A stretch of 64,000 nucleotides of DNA, taken from Escherichia whittamii (GTDB lineage Bacteria; Pseudomonadota; Gammaproteobacteria; Enterobacterales; Enterobacteriaceae). The notes under the pieces are model-generated. The model saw nothing but the letters and a program-made list of their open reading frames with translations. It did no database searches and was not told where the DNA came from. The stretch is taken from contig NZ_JACSQI010000009.1 of NCBI RefSeq assembly GCF_014836715.1, positions 65,162-129,161 on the forward strand, given 5' to 3'. The position numbers and the translations under genes were made by a program. Shown piece by piece: positions 49,742 to 61,101 of the stretch. Each line of letters begins with the position of its first letter. Position 1 is the stretch's first letter.

Positions 49742-50808
49742 ATTCGTTGTCCTGTTTCACCATCAAAAAGATGCAGCTGATTTTCCGGCAGATGCAGCCA
49801 CAGTGTACTGCCTGCCGTCGGGCGTTCCTGATGCGCCAGTCTTACCACCAGCTTCTGTTCGCCCCAACGTCCGTGCGCCAGGTTATCTGCGCCGAGGATC
49901 TCCAGCGTGTCCATCACCAGCGGTACGCCGCCTTCTGTTTGTGAGCTTAACGCAATATGTTCCGGGCGAATACCGAGGGTCATTTTACGTCCGGCGTACT
50001 GACGGTAGCCACCGTTTAGCGGTAGCGCAATACCCCCGTCCAGTTCGAAATACGTGCCTTCGTTATTCACGCGGCCTGTCAGCAGGTTCATCGCCGGGCT
50101 ACCGATAAAACTCGCTACAAACAGGCTGGCGGGCTTTTCGTACACTTCCACCGGTGTGCCAATCTGTTCGGCAACACCGCCGTTCATCACCATCACCCGC
50201 TGGGCGAGGGTCATTGCCTCAACCTGATCGTGAGTAACGTAGAGTGAAGTCGTTTTCAGGCGACGGTGTAACTGTTGCAGCTCAAGGCGCATCTGCACAC
50301 GCAGCTTGGCATCGAGGTTAGAGAGCGGCTCATCAAACAAGAACACCGCCGGATCGCGCACAATCGCGCGGCCCATCGCCACACGCTGACGCTGACCGCC
50401 AGAAAGTTCGCGTGGTCGGCGCTTAAGTAGCCCGTCCAGTTCAAGAATACGTGCCGCTTCTTTAACGCGCTCGGCTATTTGCTGCTTACCCATGCCGCGA
50501 ATTTTCAGCCCCCACGCCATGTTTTCTTCGACGCTCATGTGCGGATAGAGCGCGTAGTTCTGGAACACCATCGCAATCCCGCGATCTTTCGGTTCCATTT
50601 CGGTAACGCGCTGACCATCGATCCAGATATCGCCTTCAGTCACTCGCTCCAGCCCGGCAACCATGCGCAGCAGCGTCGATTTCCCGCAGCCAGACGGCCC
50701 AACCATCACGATAAATTCGCCATCCGCCACATCAAGGGTCAGCGGTTTAATGACCTGGGTTTTGCCATCCCAGCTTTTGGTTACTGCCTGTAATTTCAGT
50801 CCTGCCAT
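49738..50808 (-). CDS. ugpC: UgpC, ATPase of the sn-glycerol-3-phosphate ABC transporter
   Basis: 356 residues from the ATG at 50808 ([13 protein letters not shown]); a longer frame to 50847 would overlap ugpE. Walker [13 protein letters not shown], signature [14 protein letters not shown], Walker [14 protein letters not shown] and the C-terminal MalK-like regulatory domain are all present. Only one base separates its start from the ugpE stop. Confidence 0.96.
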   Translation of the reverse strand: MAGLKLQAVTKSWDGKTQVIKPLTLDVADGEFIVMVGPSGCGKSTLLRMVAGLERVTEGDIWIDGQRVTEMEPKDRGIAMVFQNYALYPHMSVEENMAWGLKIRGMGKQQIAERVKEAARILELDGLLKRRPRELSGGQRQRVAMGRAIVRDPAVFLFDEPLSNLDAKLRVQMRLELQQLHRRLKTTSLYVTHDQVEAMTLAQRVMVMNGGVAEQIGTPVEVYEKPASLFVASFIGSPAMNLLTGRVNNEGTYFELDGGIALPLNGGYRQYAGRKMTLGIRPEHIALSSQTEGGVPLVMDTLEILGADNLAHGRWGEQKLVVRLAHQERPTAGSTLWLHLPENQLHLFDGETGQRI

Positions 50809-50809
50809 C

Positions 50810-51655
50810 TTATTTCTCACTATCGACCAGGCCGCGCACAAAGGCACGCTGCATCACTAAAACAATCACAACTGGAGGGATAAGCGTTAACAACATCGCG
50901 GCCATCACCGAGTTCCATTCCGTTGTACCTTCGCCTGTGGCGATCATCCCTTTAATCCCTGCCACGGTGGTGCCGAGATCAACGTCGGTAATAATCAACA
51001 ACGGCCACAAATACTGGTTCCAGCCGTAAATAAAGGTGATCACAAACAGCGCCGCCAGATTGGTTTTGGACAACGGAAAGACAATGTCGCAAAAGAAGCG
51101 CATTGGCGACGCACCGTCGATCCGCGCGGCTTCCACCAGTTCATCCGGCAGCGTCATAAAGAACTGGCGGAACAGGAAGGTAGCGGTAGCCGAGGCCATT
51201 AACGGCAGCGTTAAACCAGCGTAACTGTCGAGCATTTTCAGGTTGGCGATGACTTCCACTGTCGGGAAGATACGCACTTCAACCGGCAGCATCAGGGTGA
51301 TAAAAATCATCCAGAAGAAGAGGTTACGCAGCGGAAAACGAAACCAGACAATGGCAAATGCCGAGAGCATCGAGACGGTAATTTTGCCGAGCGTAATGCT
51401 GAACGCCATCACGAAGCTATTGAGCAACATCCTCCAGAACGGCGCGCTATTCGTGCCTACCCCGTTTACCCAGATATTGTGGATGTTTTCCAGCAGATGC
51501 GTGCCGGGAATAAGCGTCATCGGTACAGCATAGACTTCTTGTTTATCCAGCGTCGCCGCGACAAACGCCACGTACAGCGGGAAGAGGATCACCGCGATCC
51601 CGAGGATCAGCATGGTATGGCTGAATATCGTCAGCCACGGACGGTTCTCAATCAT
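50810..51655 (-). CDS. ugpE: UgpE, ABC permease of glycerol-3-phosphate uptake
   Basis: 281 residues, about six membrane helices. The EAA loop is [20 protein letters not shown]. Works with UgpA as the channel. Its 5' end overlaps the ugpA stop by 4 bp. Confidence 0.95.
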
Positions 51656-52539
51656 TGGTAACGCACCTTGCTTTCAACATAGCGGAACTGCACCACCGTC
51701 AGCACGATGACGAGGAACATCAACACCACCGACTGCGCGGCAGACGAAGCCAGATCCAGTCCGGTAAAGCCTTCGCGGTAGATCTTATAAATCAGCGTCG
51801 TGGTGGCCTGTACTGGCCCGCCTGATGTGGCGGCGTCGATCACCGGGAAGGTGTCAAAGAAGGCGTACACCAGGTTCACCACCAGCAGGAAGAAGCTCAC
51901 CGGGGCGATAAGCGGCAACGCAATCTTAAAGAAGCGGCGAATCGGCCCTGCGCCATCAATGGCTGCAGCTTCAATCAACGAACGGGGAATGGATTGCAGC
52001 GCGGCATAGAAAAACAGAAAGTTGTAGCTGATTTGCTTCCACACCGAGGCAAACACCACCAGGAACATCGCCTGGCCGCTGTTTTGCGCATGGTTCCAGT
52101 CGTAGCCGAACTCGGCGAGAAAATGAGTGATCAACCCGCGACCAGGGTTAAACAGGAAGATCCACAATACGGCGGCAACGGCGGGAGCCACGGCGTAAGG
52201 CAGCAGCATTAAGGTTTGATAGAAACGGCTGCCGCGCACGATGTACTCCACCAGCGCCGCAAAGAACAGCGACACCAGCAAACCGCTGACGGTGACAAAG
52301 GTGCTGAATTTTATCGTCGTCCAGAAGGAGTCGAGATAGTAGCTGTCATGAAACAACGTGACAAAGTTATCCAGACCGACGAACTGGCTGGAGAAACCAA
52401 ACGGATCGACGCTTTGTAGCGAGTACCACAACGCTTCGCCCGCAGGCCAGATAAAAAAGATAACGGTGATGATGAGCTGCGGCGCGACCAGCAAATAAGG
52501 CAGCCAGCGCGAGCGGAACACCGGACGGGATGATGACAT
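51652..52539 (-). CDS. ugpA: UgpA, ABC permease of glycerol-3-phosphate uptake
   Basis: 295 residues, six-helix permease with the EAA loop [20 protein letters not shown]. It pairs with UgpE. It follows ugpB after a BIME. Confidence 0.95.
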
Positions 52540-52558
52540 TACGGTTAATTCCTGAACT

Positions 52559-52628
52559 GTGCCGGATGCGCTTCGCTTATCCGGCCTACACGCGATGCCA
52601 GGTTGGATAAGCGAAGCGCATCCGACAT
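52559..52628. repeat. BIME: REP pair between ugpB and ugpA
   Basis: GCCGGATGCGCTTCGC...ATCCGGCCTAC (52561-52589) and inverted GGTTGGATAAGCGAAGCGCATCCGAC (52602-52626). It lies inside the operon, between the periplasmic binding protein and permease genes, where REP can adjust relative mRNA levels. Confidence 0.85.
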
Positions 52629-52636
52629 TTCACTGG

Positions 52637-53953
52637 TTAAGACTTCGTCGATTTCTCAAAGCGGCGCAGTAACTGATTCCCACGCTCAACGGCGGTATCC
52701 AGCGCCTGCTGCGGTGTCTTCTTACCGGTCCACACGCTCTCCAGCTCTTCATCCACAATCACGCGGATCTGCGGCATGTTGCCCAGACGCAGCCCCTTGG
52801 TGAACGGCAACGGCGGCTTGTTCAGCATCTGACGCGTCGCGGTATCCGCCCCTGGGTTTTTCTCATAAAAGCCCTGCTCACGGGTCAGGTCATAAGCCGC
52901 TTTGGTGATTGGCAGATAACCGGTTTTCTGATGCCACTCGGCAGCGTTTTCTGGCTTCGCGAGGAAGTCGAGAAACTTCGCCACGCCGGTGTAGGTTTCT
53001 TTATCTTTACCCTGCATCACCCACAGGCTGGCCCCGCCGATAATGGCGTTTTGCGGCGCATCTTTCGCGTCCGCGTCGTAAGGCATCATGCCAACGCCGT
53101 AGTTAAATTTGGCGTACTCGCGAATGTTGGCGAGAGAACCAGAAGAGGCGGTCGTCATCGCACAATCACCGTTATAGAACTTCTCGGTGGATTCATCCTT
53201 ACGCCCGACGTAACTGAAATCGCCCTTCTTGTTCATCTCTTCCAGCATGGCGATGTGTTTCACCTGCTCCGGCTTGTTGAACTCAAGCACCGCGTCAGTG
53301 CCATCAAAACCATTGTTTTTGCTGGCAAACGGCAGGCCATTCCAGGCACTAAAGTTTTCCAGTTGGATCCAGCCCTGCCAGCCGCTGGCGTAGCCGCACT
53401 TCATGCCGGAGGCTTTCAGTTTCGCGGCATAGTCAGCCAGATCCTGCCAGGTTTTCGGTGGCTGCTCCGGATCTAACCCCGCTTTCTTGAAGGCGTCTTT
53501 GTTGTAATAGAGAACGGGAGTCGAGCTGTTGAACGGTTGGGAGAGTAAATGTCCCGTTTTGCTGTCGGAGTAATAGCCTGAAACCGTCGGCACAAACTGC
53601 GACTCATCGAAGTTAATCCCCGCCTCTTTAAACACGTCATATACCGGTTTAATGGCTTTCGACGCCATCATGGTAGCGGTGCCAACTTCATAAACCTGCA
53701 AAATAGCCGGAGCGTTGCCGGTACGAAATGCGGCAATCCCCGCGCTTAAATTCTGTTCGTAGTTGCCTTTATAGGTCGGTACAATTTTGTAATCCGGGTT
53801 TTCGGCGTTAAAACGTTGAGCCAGAGAATCAACCTCTTTACCCAGTTCCCCTTCCATAGAATGCCAGAACGGAATGGTCGTCACTGCCTGTGCATTCCCC
53901 ATTAACGCCAGTCCGAGCGCCAGTGCTGAAGCTGTATAATGTAACGGTTTCAT
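52637..53953 (-). CDS. ugpB: UgpB, periplasmic glycerol-3-phosphate-binding protein
   Basis: 438-residue precursor. Signal peptide [20 protein letters not shown]. The mature part is a class-D binding protein ([20 protein letters not shown], then [16 protein letters not shown]). It binds sn-glycerol-3-phosphate and its diesters. First gene of ugpBAECQ under PhoB. Confidence 0.96.
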   Translation of the reverse strand: MKPLHYTASALALGLALMGNAQAVTTIPFWHSMEGELGKEVDSLAQRFNAENPDYKIVPTYKGNYEQNLSAGIAAFRTGNAPAILQVYEVGTATMMASKAIKPVYDVFKEAGINFDESQFVPTVSGYYSDSKTGHLLSQPFNSSTPVLYYNKDAFKKAGLDPEQPPKTWQDLADYAAKLKASGMKCGYASGWQGWIQLENFSAWNGLPFASKNNGFDGTDAVLEFNKPEQVKHIAMLEEMNKKGDFSYVGRKDESTEKFYNGDCAMTTASSGSLANIREYAKFNYGVGMMPYDADAKDAPQNAIIGGASLWVMQGKDKETYTGVAKFLDFLAKPENAAEWHQKTGYLPITKAAYDLTREQGFYEKNPGADTATRQMLNKPPLPFTKGLRLGNMPQIRVIVDEELESVWTGKKTPQQALDTAVERGNQLLRRFEKSTKS

Positions 53954-54014
53954 CGTTTATCTCTCTTGTTGTACCGAATGCGCGAATTCACGCGTTTTAT
54001 GCTCGCGGGGTAAC

Positions 54015-54090
54015 ATGACATGCTCGAATTACAGAAAAATAACTTTTTTGTTACATTTGTAAGATAGTAAGGTGTCAGAAAGATGACAAG
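54015..54090 (-). promoter_or_regulatory. PhoB boxes of the ugp promoter
   Basis: Minus-strand TTGTCATCTTTCTGACAC (54071-54090) matches the pho box CTGTCATNNNNCTGTCAY well. A second, weaker copy CTGTAATTCGAGCATGTCAT lies at about 54015-54034. ugp is a known Pho regulon operon. Confidence 0.78.
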
Positions 54091-54185
54091 GCAGTGACGG
54101 TGCGGGTGAGGGAAAATGGGAGATGGGACACGGATAATGCTACGTTGGGAAAAATTAATGCGCCAGAAGTTATCTGGCGCAGCAC

Positions 54186-54932
54186 TTACTGAACAACACT
54201 CTGCTTCAGCCGTTCATTGGCGGTCTTAATCCATTCCCGGTGGTGCTTACGATAATGCGGTCTTGAGCGTTTAGCCGTATCAACCACGGCAACATACTGC
54301 TCATTGGCTTCACGCAGCCGATTAATTTTTGCCAGCATTTCCGCATAGTAAATACGCGCCTGCGGGCCGGGGTAATAAGAAACCAACACTTCAAACTCGC
54401 TTTGTGCATCCGCATATTTTTCCTGGGCGGCTAAGGTTCTGGCAAATAACAAATGCCCATCAGCCGACTGAAAATCGGGGTTATAACGCATCACATCTTC
54501 CAGCGTCTGCTGGCAGGCGGCGAACTCCTGAATGGCAAACTGCGCCTGCGCCAGGCTTAACATCATTGCCGCTTCATGGATGAATATCCCGCTTAACGCC
54601 TGCTGATAATGGGGAACGGCTTCATGGTAACGCCCGAGGCGCGCCAGTTCGTTGGCAAGCTGGTAGTGATTTTGATTAGTCTCGGCAATCGCCAGCTCTT
54701 CGGTTAATTTGTGCAGGTGGCGTTCCGGGTTGATTTTGTCCTGCAGGCGCATCAGCAAAGTACGCCCATGACGGTCAGCGCCCGTTTCAGGCAGCATCAC
54801 CATGACGAAATACGCCACGCAGCCAATCACCGGAAAACAGAAGATGATAAAAATCCAGTATCGCTCTTGTCCGGAGCGATAAGCGTGAATACAGCAAAGC
54901 AGTTCAAGCATGACGACAACGGCATAATGCAT
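54186..54932 (-). CDS. Membrane-anchored TPR protein, function unknown
   Basis: 248 residues. The N terminus has two hydrophobic helices (MHYAVVVMLELLCCIHAYRS and WIFIIFCFPVIGCVAYFVMV), like the PLDc_N/two-helix membrane anchors. TPR-like helical repeats follow (ANELARLGRYHEAVPHYQQA, LSLAQAQFAIQEFAACQQTL, YADAQSEFEVLVSYYPGPQA). TPRs usually mediate protein binding. The partner is not obvious. It lies between ugpB and livF, where MG1655 has no annotated gene from memory. Confidence 0.75.
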   Translation of the reverse strand: MHYAVVVMLELLCCIHAYRSGQERYWIFIIFCFPVIGCVAYFVMVMLPETGADRHGRTLLMRLQDKINPERHLHKLTEELAIAETNQNHYQLANELARLGRYHEAVPHYQQALSGIFIHEAAMMLSLAQAQFAIQEFAACQQTLEDVMRYNPDFQSADGHLLFARTLAAQEKYADAQSEFEVLVSYYPGPQARIYYAEMLAKINRLREANEQYVAVVDTAKRSRPHYRKHHREWIKTANERLKQSVVQ

Positions 54933-55045
54933 GTGAGAAAACCTTTCCGTGGCAAATAAGTGGTCTGGTTTTAATCCTCCTGGTCAGTTGAAACAAGTCT
55001 GTATACGGACGAAGTACATTGATTGCCCGCTACCGGATTTAACGG

Positions 55046-55336
55046 CTATCCCCCGGAGTAAGAGCGAATAAAAACGATGGCATATCCCACCACCAGTACG
55101 CTTGCACCAATGAGTAAGTTTATTTTTTTGTCGGCTAACCATAAGGCAACAAAAGGGAAAATAAACAACCCAAACCCTCGCAAAGGCTCGAATGATATAC
55201 CAACCCAGCCAGCATACATCCAGGCACTAAAATAGACGATCAGCGTGCTACACGATTTATCGTTTTCGTCTGAAGAACTCCATCGCAAAACAACCGCACA
55301 GCAAAATAGCTTTAAAACGACCGTTAAGAAATCCAT
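55046..55336 (-). CDS. Small membrane protein, function unknown
   Basis: 96 residues, mostly hydrophobic, with about three membrane segments (MDFLTVVLKLFCCAVVLRW, TLIVYFSAWMYAGWVGISF, INLLIGASVLVVGYAIVFIR). Length and topology resemble small holin-like proteins, but without phage genes nearby that is only a likeness. A ribosome site before the ATG at 55336 is weak. Not seen in K-12 here, from memory. Confidence 0.55.
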   Translation of the reverse strand: MDFLTVVLKLFCCAVVLRWSSSDENDKSCSTLIVYFSAWMYAGWVGISFEPLRGFGLFIFPFVALWLADKKINLLIGASVLVVGYAIVFIRSYSGG

Positions 55337-55410
55337 TATGAGCCAGCTAATATTCCATTATCGGGATTAAACCATACTCCTGGCCGTCACTGAATCCAAC
55401 TCAAGCGCCG

Positions 55411-55447
55411 TTTTTTCATTGGCCCGGTGATCTTTATGCCACCGGGC
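55411..55447 (-). terminator. Terminator of the liv operon
   Basis: Minus-strand GCCCGGT/ACCGGGC stem followed, after CAATG, by a run of six A-T pairs read as AAAAAA rather than T. The stem is strong but the tail is not a classic U-run, so termination here is likely but not certain. Confidence 0.5.
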
Positions 55448-55457
55448 TGATGACAAT

Positions 55458-56171
55458 TTACCCGCCTAAATACGCACTTCTCACCGCTTCGTTCGCCAGT
55501 AGTGCATCGCCGGTATCAGAGAGCACTACATGGCCGTTTTCCAGCACGTAACCGCGATCTGCCAGCTTCAGCGCCTGGTTGGCGTTCTGCTCGACGAGGA
55601 AAATGGTCATCCCCTGCTCGCGCAGTTGTTCGATGGTGTCGAAGATCTGCTGAATGATGATTGGCGCAAGACCGAGCGATGGCTCATCAAGCAGTAGCAA
55701 ACGCGGATTGCTCATCAGCGCACGACCAATCGCCAGCATCTGCTGTTCACCACCGGACATGGTGCCCGCCCGCTGAACACGGCGCTCATGCAGACGCGGA
55801 AACAGTTCATAGACCCACTTTATGCGCTCCTGGAACTGGTCACGTTCGGCAAAGAAGCCGCCCATCGCCAGGTTCTCTTCCACCGTCATCCGCGAGAAGA
55901 CGCGACGTCCTTCCGGGACAATCGCCACCGCTTCGCGCATGATTTTCGCCGTCTGCCAGTCGGTAATGTCTTTATCATCAAACACAATTCGCCCGCTGGT
56001 GGCGCGCGGGTCGCCACATAACGTGCCGAGCAAGGTGGTTTTCCCTGCACCGTTCGCGCCAATGAGAGTGACAATCTCGCCCTGATTGATATGCAGGCTC
56101 ACCTCATGCAGCGCCTGGATTTTGCCGTAGTGGGCGCTGACTTTGTCAAAGGACAACATGACTTTTTCCAT
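55458..56171 (-). CDS. livF: LivF, branched-chain amino acid ABC transporter ATPase
   Basis: 237 residues from the ATG at 56171 (MEKVMLSFDKVSAHYG). Walker A GANGAGKTTL, signature MSGGEQQMLAIGRAL and Walker B LLLLDEPSLGLAP are present. It pairs with LivG as the motor of the LivHM channel. The upstream frame to 56183 would overlap livG and is rejected. Confidence 0.96.
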   Translation of the reverse strand: MEKVMLSFDKVSAHYGKIQALHEVSLHINQGEIVTLIGANGAGKTTLLGTLCGDPRATSGRIVFDDKDITDWQTAKIMREAVAIVPEGRRVFSRMTVEENLAMGGFFAERDQFQERIKWVYELFPRLHERRVQRAGTMSGGEQQMLAIGRALMSNPRLLLLDEPSLGLAPIIIQQIFDTIEQLREQGMTIFLVEQNANQALKLADRGYVLENGHVVLSDTGDALLANEAVRSAYLGG

Positions 56172-56172
56172 C

Positions 56173-56940
56173 TTATGCCTCACCTAAATAGGCACGGATC
56201 ACATCCGGGTTATTACGGATTTGCTCCGGCGTGCCGTTTGCCAGCGGCGTCCCCTGATTGACCACGTAGATTCTGTCTGAAATCCCCATCACCAGCTTCA
56301 TATCGTGTTCAATCAACAAGATAGTGGTGTTGTGATGATTACGAAGCTCGGCAATCAGCTCATCCAGCTCTTTCGTCTCTTTCGGGTTAAGACCCGCCGC
56401 CGGTTCGTCGAGCATTAAAATCTCCGGCTGCGTCACCATGCAGCGGGCGATCTCCAGACGACGCTGGTCACCGTAGGCCAGGTTGCTCGCCTGACGGTTG
56501 GCGTGTTCGAGCAAACCAATACGCTCAAGCCAGGTCGCGGCGCGGTCAAGGGCTTCACTCTGGGCGCGACGGAAAGAGGGCGTTTTCAACAGGCCGGAGA
56601 ACAGCCCGGTTTTCAGTTGCTGATGCTGTGCCACCAGCAGGTTTTCAATCACCGTCATTTCACGGAACAAACGCACATGTTGGAAGGTGCGCACCACGCC
56701 CATGCGGGCAATTTGCTGACCCGGCAAACCTTCCAGATGCTGATCGCGCAGTAAAATGGTGCCGCCGGTGGGTTTGTAGAAACCGGTCAGGCAGTTAAAG
56801 ACCGTGGTTTTTCCGGCACCATTAGGGCCGATTAACGAGACGATCTCCTGCGGGTACAGTTCAAGATTGACGTTGTTTACCGCCAGCAGGCCGCCGAAGC
56901 GCATCATCAGGCCGTTTACAGATAATAATGGCTGACTCAT
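56173..56940 (-). CDS. livG: LivG, branched-chain amino acid ABC transporter ATPase
   Basis: 255 residues. Walker [13 protein letters not shown], Walker [14 protein letters not shown] and the variant signature [14 protein letters not shown] of the HAAT subfamily. Overlaps livM by 4 bp. Confidence 0.96.
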   Translation of the reverse strand: MSQPLLSVNGLMMRFGGLLAVNNVNLELYPQEIVSLIGPNGAGKTTVFNCLTGFYKPTGGTILLRDQHLEGLPGQQIARMGVVRTFQHVRLFREMTVIENLLVAQHQQLKTGLFSGLLKTPSFRRAQSEALDRAATWLERIGLLEHANRQASNLAYGDQRRLEIARCMVTQPEILMLDEPAAGLNPKETKELDELIAELRNHHNTTILLIEHDMKLVMGISDRIYVVNQGTPLANGTPEQIRNNPDVIRAYLGEA

Positions 56941-58214
56941 GCCTGCTCTCCTTTCGCTGCGCCGTTCTTCAACTTCAGCTGCGGGCGCGTCATGGGCAGC
57001 AAGCCCTGCGGACGCCAGATCATCATCAGCACCATCAAACCACCGAGCATTAACATGCTGTATTCGTTGAAATCACGCATCAGTTCGCGCGATACCACCA
57101 GCAAAATTGCCGCCAGAATCACCGCGAACTGCGACCCCATACCGCCAAGCACCACTATCGCCAGTACAAAGGCTGATTCGGCAAAAGTGAAGGATTCCGG
57201 GCTGACAAAGCCCTGACGCGCAGCAAACAGCGTTCCGGCAAACCCCGCAAATGCGGCGCTGATGGTAAAGGCAGTCAGCTTGATACGACGCGGGCTTAAG
57301 CCCAGCGAACGGCAGGCTATCTCGTCTTCCCGCAACGCTTCCCACGCGCGGCCCAGCGGCATCCGCAGTAAGCGGTTGATGACGAATAAAGAAAACACCA
57401 CCAAAAGCAACGCCACCAGGTAGAGGAAGATGACGCGATCGGACGGATCGTATTTCAGGCCAAAGAAATTACTGAAGGTATCCCAGCCACCTTCACGGGC
57501 GGTACGGCTGAACTCAAGGCCGAAGAAGGTCGGTTTGGGGATCTGGCTGATTCCATTCGGACCGCCGGTAATTTCGGTGTTATTGAGCAGCAATATACGC
57601 ACAATTTCGCCGAAACCGAGGGTAACTATCGCCAGATAATCGCCGCGCAGACGCAGCACCGGGAAGCCGAGCAGGAAGCCCGCCGCCGCTGCCATTAACC
57701 CGGCGATCGGCAGACAGGTCCAGAAGCCAAGGCCGTAATAGTGATTGAGCAGCGCAAAGGTGTAAGCACCGATGGCGTAAAAGCCGCCGTAACCCAACAC
57801 CAGCAGGCCAGAAAGCCCTACCACCACATTCAGCCCGAGGCCAAGAATAATGTAGATCATGGTCAGGGTAGCGATATCCACCGTCCCACGCGACACCATA
57901 AACGGCCACGCTACCGCAATAACCAACAGCGCCACGAGGAACAGTTTCTGTTTCACCGTGGAACCATCAATCGCTGGCAGAATAAACTTCGGCCCGGAAA
58001 CGCTTTTCAACCCTTTCTGGAAAGCAGGTCGCAGAAGCTGGAAGAAAAAGACCACCGCCGTGCCGATAAACACCCATTCCCAACGGACATCTGAAGCTCT
58101 GGCGACCACCAGTTTGGTGCCATCCAGCTCCAGTTGTACGCCCATAAAGACACCCGCCAGAACAAAGAACATCGCAGCAGAGAGCAGCGCCATTGCAAAA
58201 TGCATCGGTTTCAT
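56937..58214 (-). CDS. livM: LivM, branched-chain amino acid ABC permease
   Basis: 425 residues, about ten membrane segments and an N-terminal extension compared with LivH. The permease core has [20 protein letters not shown] and [19 protein letters not shown]. It pairs with LivH. Confidence 0.96.
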   Translation of the reverse strand: MKPMHFAMALLSAAMFFVLAGVFMGVQLELDGTKLVVARASDVRWEWVFIGTAVVFFFQLLRPAFQKGLKSVSGPKFILPAIDGSTVKQKLFLVALLVIAVAWPFMVSRGTVDIATLTMIYIILGLGLNVVVGLSGLLVLGYGGFYAIGAYTFALLNHYYGLGFWTCLPIAGLMAAAAGFLLGFPVLRLRGDYLAIVTLGFGEIVRILLLNNTEITGGPNGISQIPKPTFFGLEFSRTAREGGWDTFSNFFGLKYDPSDRVIFLYLVALLLVVFSLFVINRLLRMPLGRAWEALREDEIACRSLGLSPRRIKLTAFTISAAFAGFAGTLFAARQGFVSPESFTFAESAFVLAIVVLGGMGSQFAVILAAILLVVSRELMRDFNEYSMLMLGGLMVLMMIWRPQGLLPMTRPQLKLKNGAAKGEQA

Positions 58215-59137
58215 ACTTTCTCTACCTCCGGGCGCCCCAGAATACCGGTCGGCATCACCAGCAGTACCAGAATCAGCAGAGCAAATGAGACTACATCTTT
58301 ATATTCCGTACTCAGATAGGCAGAAGAGAGCGCCTCCGCAATCCCCAGAATCAGGCCGCCAATCATCGCCCCTGGAATACTGCCAATCCCACCGAGCACC
58401 GCAGCGGTAAAGGCTTTCATCCCGGCCATAAAGCCGATGTAAGGGTTAATCACGCCGTAAAACTGGCCGAGCAGCACACCCGCCACCGCCGCCATCGCCG
58501 CGCCAATCACAAAGGTCAGCGCAATTACCCGGTCGGTATTGATGCCAAGCAGGCTCGCCATTTTCAGATCTTCGGCACAGGCACGACAGGCGCGCCCCAT
58601 ACGGGAATAGCGAATGAAAATCGTCAGCGCCAGCATGGCGAGGAAGGTAACAATCCAGATAACCGCCTGCATGGTGGTAATAGACGCAGAGAAGTTTTCG
58701 CTATGACCCACCACCCACTGACCGTTAAACAGGCTGGGCAGCGCCACATCGCGCGAACCTTCGGTCAGGCTGACGTAGTTTTGTAGGAAGATGGACATAC
58801 CGATTGCAGAAATGAGGGCAATCAGGCGTTTAGAGTTACGCACCGGGCGATAGGCCACCCGTTCGATACTCCAGCCGTAGGCGCTGGCGATGACTATCGC
58901 GCCGACGAATCCCGCCGCCACCAGCAGCCAGCCGGTATCAATGCCCATCATCATCAGCGTGGCGATGATCATAAATGAGACGTAGCTGCCGATCATGTAA
59001 ACCTCGCCGTGGGCGAAGTTGATCATGCCGATAATGCCGTAAACCATGGTGTAGCCGATGGCAATCAGCGCGTAAGTACTGCCCAGCGTGACGCCGTTAA
59101 ACATCTGCTGCAAGAAATACAAAAACTGCTCAGACAT
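58211..59137 (-). CDS. livH: LivH, branched-chain amino acid ABC permease
   Basis: 308 residues, about eight membrane segments. [18 protein letters not shown] and [19 protein letters not shown] are family signatures. Overlaps livM by 4 bp and starts 47 bp after livK. Confidence 0.96.
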   Translation of the reverse strand: MSEQFLYFLQQMFNGVTLGSTYALIAIGYTMVYGIIGMINFAHGEVYMIGSYVSFMIIATLMMMGIDTGWLLVAAGFVGAIVIASAYGWSIERVAYRPVRNSKRLIALISAIGMSIFLQNYVSLTEGSRDVALPSLFNGQWVVGHSENFSASITTMQAVIWIVTFLAMLALTIFIRYSRMGRACRACAEDLKMASLLGINTDRVIALTFVIGAAMAAVAGVLLGQFYGVINPYIGFMAGMKAFTAAVLGGIGSIPGAMIGGLILGIAEALSSAYLSTEYKDVVSFALLILVLLVMPTGILGRPEVEKV

Positions 59138-59184
59138 AAGGTAACCTTTCTAAACCTGCCCGCTTTTCACGGGCAGAGGGATTT

Positions 59185-60294
59185 TCACTTGGCTGCCGTG
59201 GATGAACCGTCGGCATGCCACTGGAAGACACCAAAATCAAATCCCTTCAGATCGCCTTTTTCATCCCAGTTCAGCGGCCCAATCACGGTGTTTGCACCGT
59301 TAGCTTTTAAATCTTTCACCAGTGTCAGCGGCTCATCGCTGCCGGTACGCTCAAGGGCAGTTGCCAGAGATTGCACCGCCGCGTAGGTGATCCAGACATA
59401 AGGCCCGGACGGATCTTTCTTGTCTGCTTTCAATGCATCAACGATGCCCTGATTTGCCGGATCCTGGTCATAGCGTTTTGGCATGGTGACCAACATGCCT
59501 TCGGCGGCATCACCGGCAATGTTCGACAGCGACGCGTTACCCACGCCTTCCGGCCCCATAAACTGGGTTTTCAGGCCAACGGAACGCGCCTGGCGCAGCA
59601 TCTGCCCCATTTCCGGGTAGTAACCGCCGTAGTAAACGAAGTCGATGTTTTCTTTTTTCAGGCGGGCGATCAGCGCGGAGAAATCTTTCTCGCCAGCGGT
59701 AATGCCGTCGAAGAAGACGACGTTAGCGTTAGCCGCTTTCAGCCCGTCCTGCACCGAACGCGCCAGACCTTCGCCATACTGTTGTTTGTCGTGAATGATG
59801 GCGATGCGCTGAGGCTTCACCGTCTCAAGAATGTATTTTGCCGCCGTTGGCCCCTGGGAAGAGTCCAGCCCGGCAGTACGCATGATGTGTTGATAACCGC
59901 GTTGGGTCAGCTCCGGGTTGGTCGCCCCCGGCGAGATCATCAGAATACCTTCGTCTTCGTAGATATCCGACGCAGGTTGGGTAGAAGAGGAACACAGATG
60001 GCCAATAACGTATTTAATGCCGTCATTAACGATTTTGTTGGCGACCGCAACGGCTTGTTTTGGGTCGCAGGCGTCGTCATATTCCACGCCAACCAGCTTA
60101 TCGCCCTTAATTCCCCCTTTGGCATTAATGTCTTTAATCGCCTGACGTGCGCCATTAAATTCCATATCGCCCCACTGGGCAATCGGGCCGGACATCGCGC
60201 CGACAACGGCAACTTTAATATCGTCGGCTAAAGCGGTGTGTGAAATTGCCAGTGCAATCATCCCTGCGATGATAGTTTTCGCATTCCGTTTCAT
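59185..60294 (-). CDS. livK: LivK, leucine-specific periplasmic binding protein
   Basis: 369-residue precursor from [18 protein letters not shown] at 60294; an in-frame Met two codons upstream (60300) is the alternative. Signal peptide ends near SHTALA. The mature protein starts [20 protein letters not shown]. It delivers leucine to LivHMGF. It is a close paralogue of LivJ. First gene of livKHMGF. Confidence 0.96.
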   Translation of the reverse strand: MKRNAKTIIAGMIALAISHTALADDIKVAVVGAMSGPIAQWGDMEFNGARQAIKDINAKGGIKGDKLVGVEYDDACDPKQAVAVANKIVNDGIKYVIGHLCSSSTQPASDIYEDEGILMISPGATNPELTQRGYQHIMRTAGLDSSQGPTAAKYILETVKPQRIAIIHDKQQYGEGLARSVQDGLKAANANVVFFDGITAGEKDFSALIARLKKENIDFVYYGGYYPEMGQMLRQARSVGLKTQFMGPEGVGNASLSNIAGDAAEGMLVTMPKRYDQDPANQGIVDALKADKKDPSGPYVWITYAAVQSLATALERTGSDEPLTLVKDLKANGANTVIGPLNWDEKGDLKGFDFGVFQWHADGSSTAAK

Positions 60295-60717
60295 ATTCAA
60301 AAATCCCCACTCGTAATGTTGTGTTGCTTTGTTTTTATGTATTCAAAAATCAGACTGTTCTTTTTTTATACTGCACTGTTTTTACCTGTCTGATTAAGGG
60401 TTTAGCGCAGTATATTGTGATAATAGCGATTAAAATCCCTATTTTTCAGTCGATTAAGAACAGATAATATTCTGAATATGTTGATAGATAAACAGAAAAA
60501 AGCGTCGTTGTCAGCATAAAATAACGGCATAAAGGGCGGAATAATTCACTACCATTCAGGGGATTATGCTGGGCAATTTTCATTCTCTAATGTTTTAACT
60601 TTGTAATTATTGCTGAAAAAAAATTAATCACCTGCCAAAAGAAATAAAAAAGAGAAAGCCTCCGATTAAATTATTTCGTTACACTGGTTCCACTTTTGTG
60701 ATTTGTACGGGTTCCCC
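60295..60717. other. Divergent livK/panM control region
   Basis: 423 bp of AT-rich DNA. Minus-strand CAATATACT and CAGTATAAAAA are candidate -10 elements of livK. TTACACTGG about 40 bp before panM is a possible panM promoter. I see no clear gene, REP or operator. livK expression is known to respond to leucine via Lrp. Confidence 0.4.
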
Positions 60718-61101
60718 ATGAAGCTGACCATCATTCGATTAGAAAACTTTAGCGACCAGGACCGGATTGACCTGCAAAAGATCTGGCCGGAGTACTCCCC
60801 TTCCTCTTTACAGGTTGACGATAGTCACCGTATCTACGCCGCGCGTTTTAACGAGCGCCTGCTCGCTGCCGTGCGAGTAACCTTAAGCGGCACTCAGGGA
60901 ACACTGGATTCCCTGCGCGTGCGGGAAGTCACCCGACGTCGCGGTGTGGGGCAATATCTGCTGGAAGAGGTTTTGCGTGATAATGCCAGCGTTTCATGCT
61001 GGTGGATGGCGGATGCAGGCGTGGAGGATCGCGGCGTGATGACGGCGTTTATGCAGACACTGGGGTTTACGGCACAGCAGGGCGGCTGGGAGAAGCGTTA
61101 A
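60718..61101 (+). CDS. panM: PanM (PanZ/YhhK), PanD maturation factor
   Basis: 127 residues from the ATG at 60718 (MKLTIIRLENFSDQDRIDLQ). GNAT fold with LRVREVTRRRGVGQYLLEEV as the acetyl-CoA loop. It triggers self-cleavage of pro-PanD to form aspartate 1-decarboxylase for beta-alanine/pantothenate, and acts as a CoA-dependent brake. Its stop overlaps the stop of the convergent tacT-like gene by four bases. Confidence 0.95.
   Translation: MKLTIIRLENFSDQDRIDLQKIWPEYSPSSLQVDDSHRIYAARFNERLLAAVRVTLSGTQGTLDSLRVREVTRRRGVGQYLLEEVLRDNASVSCWWMADAGVEDRGVMTAFMQTLGFTAQQGGWEKR

Noticed and set aside
55046..55336. Reading the small membrane protein as a phage holin
   Set aside because: No lysis, integrase or structural phage genes are near; three hydrophobic helices are not enough for that call.
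59371..60231. 286-codon plus-strand frame across livK, with a similar one in livJ
   Set aside because: Mirror frames inside two close paralogues. Their similarity is explained by LivJ/LivK homology on the other strand.
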